Below are positions 16,677 to 23,926 of a DNA stretch of 45,763 nucleotides, piece by piece. The DNA comes from JAPLKX01 sp035530195. GTDB lineage: Bacteria > Hydrogenedentota > Hydrogenedentia > Hydrogenedentales > SLHB01. The stretch is from NCBI GenBank assembly GCA_035530195.1, contig DATKVG010000194.1:1-45763 (forward strand). Reading direction: 5' to 3'. Both the position numbers and the translations under genes were made by a program. Below the pieces are notes generated by a model, which ran no database searches, was not told the origin of the DNA, and worked only from the letters and a program-made list of their open reading frames with translations. Numbering within the stretch: the first letter of the stretch is position 1; each line of letters starts with the position of its first letter.

Positions 16677-17201
16677 CTATTCTTTCAGATCGTCGCGCAG
16701 CTTGCGGAGTTTCTCGATGGTATCGTCATCGAGTCGTTCTTCAATGCGGCCGTGGCTGTCCGGTTTCTGCAGGTTCTGGACAATCGATTGCGTGAGCGCG
16801 TCTTTTTCTCTGACGCTGGCGAGGAAATTGTTGGGATCCATGACGAGCGCGTTCAGCGTGTGGCACAGCGTGCGGATACCGCGATCCGCGGAAACGACGA
16901 TGATCGACCTCCTGTCGGGCGAGTTGTAGACAATCCGCTCGATCAGCGCGTCCGCCGTGAGGTGGTGCGGCGAGTAAAGGACCTCGAGCCCCGGCGCGGT
17001 CAGGACCGGCGCGGCCGATTCGGCCTTCCTACCTCGGCCATCGAACACGACCTTGACCTGCAATCCCGTGGCGATGGCGAACCGGGCCGCCTTGTCGATC
17101 AGTGCGTCGCGCGCATTCTCAAAGCTGTGCTTGAGCAGCGGCCGCAGCACCGTCGAATGGTGGATGACGTTGTAACCGTCGATATAGTAAGTCTCGGGCA
17201 T
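16677..17201 (-). CDS. NYN domain ribonuclease-like protein (YacP/Rae1-like)
   Basis: 174 residues. The NYN fold is a PIN-like metal-dependent RNase; YacP/Rae1 of Firmicutes cleaves ribosome-bound mRNA. Seen: YYIDGYNVIHHS with the first catalytic Asp (D8), a central KVVFDGRGRKAE, HLTADALIERIV and VVSADRGIRTLC with later acidic residues, and a charged C-terminus (EERLDDDTIEKLRKLRDDL). The start is ATG 17201; two TTG codons just upstream are less likely. It shares an intergenic region of 45 nt with the Gfo/Idh gene, which lies upstream on the same strand. A TACAAT on the minus strand at 17228-17233 may be its -10. Confidence 0.87.
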   Translation of the reverse strand: MPETYYIDGYNVIHHSTVLRPLLKHSFENARDALIDKAARFAIATGLQVKVVFDGRGRKAESAAPVLTAPGLEVLYSPHHLTADALIERIVYNSPDRRSIIVVSADRGIRTLCHTLNALVMDPNNFLASVREKDALTQSIVQNLQKPDSHGRIEERLDDDTIEKLRKLRDDLKE

Positions 17202-17227
17202 CAACAAGTCTCGCTCTTATTCCAGCA

Positions 17228-17233
17228 ATTGTA
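17228..17233 (-). promoter_or_regulatory. putative -10 box for the NYN gene
   Basis: TACAAT on the minus strand 27 nt before ATG 17201. No good -35 is seen. Confidence 0.3.
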
Positions 17234-17246
17234 ACAGGGACGCGCG

Positions 17247-18527
17247 CTAAACCTGCGGCAGTTCGTAGCCTTTCCTGTACTCGCGCGTAAACAGCTTATT
17301 GGCCTCGGGATCGTCGATGCACTGGCCCGTCTGCGGGTCGAGCCGCAGCCGTCTGCCGACGCGCGTCGCGATGTTGCCGAGATGGCACAGCCCCGCGGAC
17401 GGCGCGGCTTCCGCGATCGGCCCGTTGAGCCCCCCGGGCGTGCCCGCCTTGACGCAATCCAGAAAGTTCCTGAAGTGGTCTTTGATGTCGCCGTACGTCC
17501 CCAAGTGCTTTGTCTCGCCTCCTTTGAGGATGACATCGCAACCTTTCCGGCCGATTTCGAGTTTGCCGTTGTCCCCGTAAAAGATCACGCCGTTGTCATG
17601 GCCCTCGAGCGGGTAGTCGGTCCACAATCGCATCTCATACAACAGGTAACAATCGTCATACTCGAATGTGACCACCTGCGTGTCCGGCGTCTCGTGATCG
17701 TCGTCGTAGAAGAGCTGGCCGCCGGACGCGCTGACGGCCTTGGGCATGCCCACGCCGAGCCCCCACCGCGCCTGATCGACCTGGTGGATGCCGTCGTTGC
17801 CGATGTCGCCGCAACCGTAGTCCCAAAACCAGTGCCACTGGTAATGCCACCTGTTTTTGGTGAACGGCCGAACCGGCGCCGGGCCAAGCCACAGATCGTA
17901 GTTGACATCTGGCGGCGGGTCGCTCTCCGGCGCCCGGCCGATCGGTTCGCGGAGCTGGTGGTTAATGGCCTTGGCCATCCTGACTTTGCCGATCCCGCCG
18001 CCGCGCATGAATTCCACGGCTTGTTTAATCGCGGCGCTGCTTCGGGCCTGCGTCCCGTGCTGGACGCACAGCCCCGATTTGGCTGCGGCCTCTTTCAGCA
18101 GCATCGCCTCGCGGATGTTGTGCGAGCACGGCTTTTCGACGTACACGTGCTTGCCGGCCTGGATCGCCGCGAGCGCGAGCGGCGTGTGCCAGTGGTCGGG
18201 CGTCGTGATACTGACCGAGTCGATGGTTTTATCGTCGAGTAGGCGGCGGAAGTCATCGGACTGTTGAACCCGCTGAGGTTCCGGCAGCCGCTTCAACGCT
18301 TGGGCGCGCTGCGCGGGGTCGACATCGCACACGGCCACGACCGCGCAGTCGTCAAACGATGCAAAACCCTGCGCATGGTGCCGGCCCTGCCCGCCAACGC
18401 CGATTATGGCATGGCGGACTTTGTCGTTTTGTGCGGCACGCGCGGCGCTGGACACGCCGGTGAGGGCGAGGCCGGACATAACGCTGCCGGCGGTTTTCAA
18501 GAAGGTGCGGCGGCTGGATGTAGGCAT
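17247..18527 (-). CDS. Tat-exported Gfo/Idh/MocA family oxidoreductase
   Basis: 426 residues. Residues 1-32 are a twin-arginine signal (SRRTFLKTAGSVMSGLAL...ARA), so the folded, cofactor-loaded enzyme is exported. The Rossmann part follows: HAIIGVGGQGRHH for NAD(P) binding, AVVAVCDVD, SITTPDHWHTPLALAAIQAGKHVYVEKP with the family EKP catalytic lysine. The C-terminal alpha/beta domain includes GCGDIGNDGIHQVDQARWGLG. Such periplasmic members in planctomycete-type bacteria are thought to act on sugars or glycosides; the substrate is unknown. The start at 18527 is set by AGGAGA and the RR motif; the longer frame to 18836 runs into the divergent MFS gene. Divergent from the MFS transporter. Confidence 0.9.
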   Translation of the reverse strand: MPTSSRRTFLKTAGSVMSGLALTGVSSAARAAQNDKVRHAIIGVGGQGRHHAQGFASFDDCAVVAVCDVDPAQRAQALKRLPEPQRVQQSDDFRRLLDDKTIDSVSITTPDHWHTPLALAAIQAGKHVYVEKPCSHNIREAMLLKEAAAKSGLCVQHGTQARSSAAIKQAVEFMRGGGIGKVRMAKAINHQLREPIGRAPESDPPPDVNYDLWLGPAPVRPFTKNRWHYQWHWFWDYGCGDIGNDGIHQVDQARWGLGVGMPKAVSASGGQLFYDDDHETPDTQVVTFEYDDCYLLYEMRLWTDYPLEGHDNGVIFYGDNGKLEIGRKGCDVILKGGETKHLGTYGDIKDHFRNFLDCVKAGTPGGLNGPIAEAAPSAGLCHLGNIATRVGRRLRLDPQTGQCIDDPEANKLFTREYRKGYELPQV

Positions 18528-18540
18528 GGCAAGTCTCCTG

Positions 18541-18570
18541 TTTTCAATTCGAACCCGCTTATCATAGAAT
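18541..18570 (+). promoter_or_regulatory. putative divergent promoter region, MFS gene
   Basis: TTTTCA (18541-18546), 18 nt, TAGAAT (18565-18570) points toward the MFS gene. On the opposite strand TATGAT (18561-18566) overlaps it and could serve the Gfo/Idh gene, so the two promoters may exclude each other. Confidence 0.4.
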
Positions 18571-18603
18571 GCCCGCGGGCGGAACTCCAGCAGAGGAGAC
18601 ATC

Positions 18604-19854
18604 ATGTCGGATTTGGGCGGGTCGGGTCGCGGCGCAAAGTGGATCGTATTGGGCGCAGGTTTTCTGGGCTGGCTGTTTGCGGGCGTGCAACTGGGCCTCA
18701 TGCCGTTCGCCGCGCTCACCATCTCAAAAGACCTCATGGGCGGCACTTTTACCAGCGCCGGCGCAGGCACCTGGTTTGCCGCGTATTCGGCCGTAACTAT
18801 GCTGGGCGCCGCAACAGGAGGGATCCTGTTCGGCAACCTCGGCGACCGCTACGGCAGGGCCAAAGGCCTCGCATGGAGCATCCTTTGCTTCACGTTTTTC
18901 GGTCTCGCCGGCTATTTTGTCCGGACGCAGGAACAGTTAATCGCCCTGCGCTTCCTGGTGGGCCTCGGCGTCGGCGGAACGTGGCCGAACGGCGTCGCCC
19001 TGCTTAGCGAGTTCTGGTCGGACGTGTCCCGCCCCGCCATAGCCGGCCTGATGGGCGCGGGCGCCAACCTGGGCATCCTCCTGCTGGCGCTGGTGGGGAA
19101 GTTTTACGTGGTGACGCCCGAAACCTGGCGGCCGCTCATGCTCATCACCGGCAGCCCCATCCTGCTGGGCGTGCTGGCCCTCTGGCTATTGCCCGAATCG
19201 CCGAGGTGGCTGCAATCCCGAAGTACGCAAAAAGCGGCCGGCGGAATACCGCTGCGTGAACTGCTCCGGCCGCCGCTGCTGCGCTCGACCCTGCTCGGCA
19301 TCGGCCTCGGCGCAATACCCCTGCTGGGCGCGTGGGCATCGAGCAAATGGATGCTGCCCTGGGCCGACGCCGCCGCAGGCGCCGCCAACCCCGGCTACAA
19401 AGCCGTGACGCTCCTCTGCTGGTCGACCGGCGCAACCGCCGGCGGCCTGCTGGGCGGCTACGTCGGCCAACTGCTGGGCCGGCGGATGTCGTACAGTCTG
19501 ATCAGCCTCGGCGCATGCGGAATGAACCTGCTCATCTTTACTCAGCTTAAACCCCTGACCCCGCCGTTTCTGCCGGCCGTCTTCGTGCAGGGGGTGATCA
19601 GCACCATGTTTTTCGGTTGGCTGCCACTGTACCTGCCCGAGATTTTTCCCGTGCGCGTTCGCGCGACCGGCGTCGGCATCTCATACAACTCGGGCCGATT
19701 CCTGACGGCGGGGGCCGTGATGGCAGCAGGACTGCTGATCCAGCTTTTCAACGGCGACTACGCCAGGGTCGGAGCGATCACAGGGCTCGTATACGCACTC
19801 GGCGTGCTCGTCGTCTGGTTCGCGCCCGAGACAAAAGGCAAAAAATTGACATAA
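18604..19854 (+). CDS. MFS transporter (sugar/organic-anion type)
   Basis: 416 residues with about 12 hydrophobic helices and a short N-terminus. Seen: the loop 2-3 signature GNLGDRYGRAKG (~80), ALRFLVGLGVGGTWPNGVALLSEFW, PESPRWLQSR in the central loop as in sugar-porter and AAHS-type carriers, and LPLYLPEIFPVRVRATGVGISYNSGR late in the protein. It probably imports or exports a sugar, sugar acid or aromatic acid by proton symport. GAGGAGAC lies just before the ATG. Divergent from the Gfo/Idh gene; a shared substrate is possible. The central loop is short for sugar porters. Confidence 0.88.
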   Translation: MSDLGGSGRGAKWIVLGAGFLGWLFAGVQLGLMPFAALTISKDLMGGTFTSAGAGTWFAAYSAVTMLGAATGGILFGNLGDRYGRAKGLAWSILCFTFFGLAGYFVRTQEQLIALRFLVGLGVGGTWPNGVALLSEFWSDVSRPAIAGLMGAGANLGILLLALVGKFYVVTPETWRPLMLITGSPILLGVLALWLLPESPRWLQSRSTQKAAGGIPLRELLRPPLLRSTLLGIGLGAIPLLGAWASSKWMLPWADAAAGAANPGYKAVTLLCWSTGATAGGLLGGYVGQLLGRRMSYSLISLGACGMNLLIFTQLKPLTPPFLPAVFVQGVISTMFFGWLPLYLPEIFPVRVRATGVGISYNSGRFLTAGAVMAAGLLIQLFNGDYARVGAITGLVYALGVLVVWFAPETKGKKLT

Positions 19855-19934
19855 ACGTTGGGACGCGCTCCGGCCGCGCGAGGCTTCTCCTGACCGAGGC
19901 TTTTCCTCACTTTCCATGGTCCGAAGGGCCGTGA

Positions 19935-19940
19935 TACAAT
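19935..19940 (+). promoter_or_regulatory. putative -10 box for toxin-antitoxin operon
   Basis: TACAAT, 28 nt before the antitoxin ATG; no good -35. A degenerate relict of the GGGAC palindrome family starts at about 19858. Confidence 0.35.
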
Positions 19941-19968
19941 GGTTTTGTTGGACAAGGAGCGAGCGAAC

Positions 19969-20199
19969 ATGGTTTACACAGGGCACGTGAAGAACGGGGT
20001 GATTCTCGCGGATGATCCGGTTGAACTGCCGGAAGGCGCCGTCATCCGGTTTGAGATAGCGTCGGAGCCTGGACGAGTGGAGAATTCCGAGGCCCCCTTT
20101 GCAGAGCGCTTCGCGGAGGTTATGGGCAAAGCGCAAAGCCTGCCCGAGGACGCGGCGGAGAATCATGACCACTATCTCTATGGCGTACCCAAAAAATGA
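19969..20199 (+). CDS. antitoxin-like protein of a VapBC-type pair
   Basis: 76 residues. It begins MVYTGHVKNGVILADDPVELPEGAVIRFEI, a short beta-strand module typical of small antitoxins encoded before PIN toxins, then a disordered acidic C-terminus (NSEAPFAERFAEVMGKAQSLPEDAAENHDHYLYG) that would wrap the toxin. The start at 19969 has AAGGAG nine nt upstream; the frame extends back to 19939 without a site. It overlaps the toxin gene by 4 nt (ATGA), the usual coupling in such pairs. DNA binding and autorepression are expected from family behaviour but no operator is evident. Confidence 0.82.
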   Translation: MVYTGHVKNGVILADDPVELPEGAVIRFEIASEPGRVENSEAPFAERFAEVMGKAQSLPEDAAENHDHYLYGVPKK

Positions 20200-20600
20200 A
20201 CACGGTTTTCGTCGATACGTCCTTTTACATCGCCTTCAGCAGCCCCAAGGACCGATGGCACGAAGCCGCCAAATCCTTCGCCCGTGATTTCTCCGGAGTC
20301 ATGCTTACCACGGAGTTTGTCTTGCTCGAGCTTGCCAATCATCTTTGTGCTCCCCAGGACAGGACATTGTTCCCGCGTTTCCACGAGATGCTGCGAAACG
20401 ATGCAAAGACTACCATTGTTCCAGCCTCTTCCGCGTGCATCCAAGACGGATTGTCGATCTATGCCGCCCGGCCCGACAAAGCGTGGTCGCTGACCGATTG
20501 CATCTCCATGGCCGTAATGCAACAGCACGGCCTCACTGATGCGTTGACCGCCGATTGCCATTTCGAACAGGCCGGATTCCGATTGTTGCTCCAAGCCTAG
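20196..20600 (+). CDS. vapC: PIN-domain toxin, VapC-like
   Basis: 134 residues, a single PIN domain, the fold of VapC RNases that cut tRNA or rRNA when freed from antitoxin. The acidic active-site set is visible: D7 in FVDTSFYIA, E45 in LLELANH, D101 in SLTDCISM and D120 in TADCHFEQAGF. Length is normal. The start overlaps the antitoxin stop, so translation is coupled. The SGNH gene lies convergent 15 nt downstream. Confidence 0.9.
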   Translation: MNTVFVDTSFYIAFSSPKDRWHEAAKSFARDFSGVMLTTEFVLLELANHLCAPQDRTLFPRFHEMLRNDAKTTIVPASSACIQDGLSIYAARPDKAWSLTDCISMAVMQQHGLTDALTADCHFEQAGFRLLLQA

Positions 20601-20615
20601 CCCCGGCGTGGGGGA

Positions 20616-21311
20616 CTACTTCGCCAGCGCCCTCTCGATCTCCGCAGCAACGCGCTGCGCAAGGAAAGCCGATCCCTCATCGGTGAAATGGACATTCCGC
20701 GGGCGTTGGTACTTCTCCAAATGCGGCAAGACGCAGGCGTACAGGTCGTTGATCTCTACGCCGTGCTTTTTCATGACCTTCTCCGCGATCCGATTCACAA
20801 TGACCTCATCCCCCTTGATTCGGCCCCCGGCCCCTTCCGGCACGGGCGTTGTCGACGCCCAAATCAGCTTCGCGCCGGTTGATTTCAACTTCTGCGCCAG
20901 CGCATCCAGGTTCTTCTCATACTGTTCCCGGCCGACCTGCCATTCGGCCGTTATGTCCATTTTCCCACCCTTCATACGCTTGATGTCGTGCAGGCCCCAA
21001 TTGAAATGGATCACGTCCCACTTGCCCGCGCCCAGCCAATCACCCAAAAACTTGACGCCACGCGACGTCGGGCCGCCATTAACCGGAATCCGCAGCACGT
21101 TCGCTTTGCCTTCGAGCAACTTGCGTACGCCCGGCGTGTAACCCACCGAAATCGAATCCCCAATCAGCAGCACGCGCGGCAGCGCCGGGTTTTCTCCGAC
21201 AAACGCATACGCGGGCTCGCCCTTTGTATCAGGATCGAGTCTCTTTTCCCATTCCGCCTTCGGATCGAGCGTCTGCGACACCAGAAGCAATATGAAAAGC
21301 AGCCGAAACAT
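20616..21311 (-). CDS. secreted SGNH/GDSL hydrolase-like protein
   Basis: 231 residues. A signal peptide (MFRLLFILLLVSQTL) precedes an SGNH domain: block I LLIGDSISVGY (G51-D52-S53), block II with N79-G80, block III HFNWGLHD around N104, and block V NVHFTDEG with H208. The family removes acyl or acetyl esters from polysaccharides. Block V is usually DxxH; here residue 205 is Arg (R-N-V-H), so the catalytic Asp seems replaced. Activity may rely on Ser-His only, or the protein may only bind. GGGGAGGAC precedes the ATG. It is divergent from the importer genes, with the 9-bp repeat array between. Confidence 0.85.
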   Translation of the reverse strand: MFRLLFILLLVSQTLDPKAEWEKRLDPDTKGEPAYAFVGENPALPRVLLIGDSISVGYTPGVRKLLEGKANVLRIPVNGGPTSRGVKFLGDWLGAGKWDVIHFNWGLHDIKRMKGGKMDITAEWQVGREQYEKNLDALAQKLKSTGAKLIWASTTPVPEGAGGRIKGDEVIVNRIAEKVMKKHGVEINDLYACVLPHLEKYQRPRNVHFTDEGSAFLAQRVAAEIERALAK

Positions 21312-21381
21312 CGTTTGTCCTCCCCATCCGTTTACACGATTCCCTGTTCAACAATAAATCATTCTCCCCCAAAACCCAAAC

Positions 21382-21417
21382 CCGATCCGTCCGATCCGAC
21401 CGATCCGTCTGATCCGT
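21382..21417. repeat. 9-bp tandem repeat array (four units)
   Basis: Four units CCGATCCGT, CCGATCCGA, CCGATCCGT, CTGATCCGT. Same unit as the array at 5823-5876. Here it lies between two divergently transcribed genes. Confidence 0.9.
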
Positions 21418-21499
21418 CCTTCATTCTTTTCTCCAAATCCCGAGTTGAAAAGCCTGCGCGCGGTGTGGTTGTATGGGGCGGTTGCGTTGAGGGCTTGGC

Positions 21500-23926
21500 A
21501 TGACACGCATGGCGGGGCTTATTCTTCCGATGCTTGCGGCAGCTTGCTTCGCCGCGGCCGAAGATCCCGTTACGCTCTACTACTGGGGCGAAGAAAAAGA
21601 TTCGCTGGCCCCCGAAGTCCTCCAGGGGTTCGAGGCGCTCCACGACGGCAGCGACGGCAAGCCCGTTATCAAGGTCATCATGGGCCAGAGCGCCTGTTAC
21701 AACAAGACCGACGACCCACAGCGGATCACCACCGCCGTCGCCGGCGGCAACCCGCCCGACGTCGTGTTCTTCGACCGGTTCGCCGTGGGTGAATGGGCCG
21801 CACGCGGCGCGTTCACCTCGTTGCAGCCCTTCCTCGATCGCGACTTGCGCGAGCGGCCCGACGACCCCATGACGCTGCGCCGCGAACAGTTCTACGAGCC
21901 ATGCTGGGCTGAAGCTACGTACAACGGCGAGATGTTCGCCATTCCCATCGACACCGACAACCGCTGCCTCTATTACAACCTCGACCTCCTCGAGAAATAC
22001 GCCGACAAGCTCATCCCCATCGGCTGCGTCGACGAAAAGGATCCCACCAAAGTCGGGCCGCCCCGGACCTGGGACCAGCTCAAGCAGGCCGCCAAGATCA
22101 TGTCCGAATACGACAGCGAGGGGCGGATCGTGCGGCTCGGGTTCATCCCGCACTTCAAGCTGGGCAACTCGTGGCTGTACATCTACGGCTGGCTCAACGG
22201 CGCCAAGTTCATGAGCGACGACGGCAAGACCTGCCTCCTCAACGAGCCGGCCGTCGTCGAGGCGCTGGCCTACATGACGGAGTTGTACGACGAGCTTGGC
22301 GGCGGCAAGGCGGTGAGCGCGTTCGAGTCGACGTTCGTGGCGGGCGACCTCGACTCGTTCCTCACCGGCAAGCTGGCCATGAAAATCGACACCGACCTGT
22401 TCGTGGCCAACATCATGAACATGAAGCCCAACCTCCGGTTCGGCGTGGCGCTCGCACCCGCGCCCGAAGGCAAGCAGCGGCTGGGCTGGTGTGGCGGCTG
22501 GTGCGTGGTGATGCCACGGGGAACCAAGCATCCCGACGAGGCCTGGGAACTGGTGAAGTACCTGGCATCGTTCCGCGCCTACCAGATCAAGGCCGACGTC
22601 ATGAAGCAGGCGGCATCCATCAGCGGCCTCGATTTCATGGCATGGATTCATGCACGCAAAGACATCACCGAGTGGGGCCTCAAAAAATACCTCTACGACG
22701 ATCCGACCATCGACCAAAAGTTTAAAGACGCCAAAAAGGTGTTCGTCGACGCGATGCCCTTCTCCAAATACCGCCCCGTCACGCCCGTCGGCCAGTCGCT
22801 GTGGTTCGCGCAGGTCCGCGCCATGAACGAGGGCATCTTCAAACAGCACGACCCCGACCCCCTCAAAAATGCCCAGATCGCCTGCGACCGGAACGCTGCC
22901 GTCGTCCAAGCGGACCTGGACCGCATTTTCAAGCCAAAGCCGCACCGCGTAATCCGGTGGGAACCCATCATCGGCGGGTATGTCGCGATTGTGATTGCGG
23001 CGATGGTGTTCGGATATTGGTATTTCAACCGGAACGTCAAAGCGCGCGGATATTTCAGAAAAGAGTTCCGCGCCGGCTACCTGTTTGCCCTCCCGTGGTT
23101 CGCCGGCTTCATCGTGTTTGGCGGCGGGCCGATCTTCTTCTCGCTCATCATGAGTTTCTGCGACTACGACGTGTTGTCGCCGCCGAAGTTTGTCGGCTTC
23201 GCCAACTATGCCGAGATGTTCACGCGCGACGAGCTGTTCTACAAATCCCTGTGGAACACCGTCTACATGACGCTCGGAATCCCGCTCGGGATGATTGTCG
23301 GGCTGGGAATCGCCCTCTTGCTCAACCAGGAAGTCAAGGGCATGGCCGTATACCGGACGTTTTTCTACCTGCCATCGGTAATGCCGGCGGTGGCGGCCTC
23401 GATCCTCTGGATCTGGATTTTCAACCCCAACCAGGGCGTGCTAAACTCGCTCCTCGCCTACGTGGGCATACACGGCCCCGCCTGGCTGCAAGACCAGGCA
23501 TGGTCCAAACCCGCTCTCATCATCATGGGCGTGTGGAGCGCCGGCTCGAGCATGATCATCTGGCTCGCCGGCCTCAAAGGCATCCCCAGGCACCTCTACG
23601 AAGCCGCTGAGATCGACGGCGCGGGCCGGTTCCGGCGGTTTATCAGCGTCACCCTGCCCATGCTCAGCCCCTACATCCTGTTCAACCTCGTAATGGGCCT
23701 CATCGGCACCTTCCAAATCTTTACGCAGGCACTCATCATGACCCAGGGCGGGCCCGTCGACTCCACCCTCTTCTACGTCTATAACCTGTTCAACTACGCG
23801 TTCCGCTACCTTCGCATGGGCTACGCGTCCGCCATGGCCTGGGTGTTGTTTGCCATTGTGCTCGTGCTCACCATGATCCAGATGCGCCTGTCGAAACGCT
23901 GGGTCTACTACGAATCGGATACCTGA
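21500..23926 (+). CDS. ABC importer: solute-binding protein fused to permease (MalE-MalF type)
   Basis: 808 residues. Residues 1-21 are a signal sequence; ~22-475 form a family-1 solute-binding protein for sugars (DPVTLYYWGEE, GGNPPDVVFFDRFAVGEWA, FAIPIDTDNRCLYYN, FLTGKLAMKID, WCVVMPRGTKHPDEAWELVKYL). A helix at ~491-510 tethers it, and ~520-808 is a MalF-type permease with the ATPase-contacting EAA loop YEAAEIDGAGRFRRFISVTLPM near residue 700. Normally these are separate proteins; fusion keeps the receptor at the pore. The ATG overlaps nothing upstream. The second permease starts one nt inside its stop (TGATG). No ATPase gene is in the window, so a shared MsmX/UgpC-type ATPase elsewhere is likely. 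Confidence 0.9.
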   Translation: MTRMAGLILPMLAAACFAAAEDPVTLYYWGEEKDSLAPEVLQGFEALHDGSDGKPVIKVIMGQSACYNKTDDPQRITTAVAGGNPPDVVFFDRFAVGEWAARGAFTSLQPFLDRDLRERPDDPMTLRREQFYEPCWAEATYNGEMFAIPIDTDNRCLYYNLDLLEKYADKLIPIGCVDEKDPTKVGPPRTWDQLKQAAKIMSEYDSEGRIVRLGFIPHFKLGNSWLYIYGWLNGAKFMSDDGKTCLLNEPAVVEALAYMTELYDELGGGKAVSAFESTFVAGDLDSFLTGKLAMKIDTDLFVANIMNMKPNLRFGVALAPAPEGKQRLGWCGGWCVVMPRGTKHPDEAWELVKYLASFRAYQIKADVMKQAASISGLDFMAWIHARKDITEWGLKKYLYDDPTIDQKFKDAKKVFVDAMPFSKYRPVTPVGQSLWFAQVRAMNEGIFKQHDPDPLKNAQIACDRNAAVVQADLDRIFKPKPHRVIRWEPIIGGYVAIVIAAMVFGYWYFNRNVKARGYFRKEFRAGYLFALPWFAGFIVFGGGPIFFSLIMSFCDYDVLSPPKFVGFANYAEMFTRDELFYKSLWNTVYMTLGIPLGMIVGLGIALLLNQEVKGMAVYRTFFYLPSVMPAVAASILWIWIFNPNQGVLNSLLAYVGIHGPAWLQDQAWSKPALIIMGVWSAGSSMIIWLAGLKGIPRHLYEAAEIDGAGRFRRFISVTLPMLSPYILFNLVMGLIGTFQIFTQALIMTQGGPVDSTLFYVYNLFNYAFRYLRMGYASAMAWVLFAIVLVLTMIQMRLSKRWVYYESDT

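Noticed and set aside
21359..22945. A 528-codon minus-strand frame under the importer fusion gene
   Set aside because: Antisense shadow of the solute-binding domain; composition is Val/Arg/Glu/His-rich with no domain.
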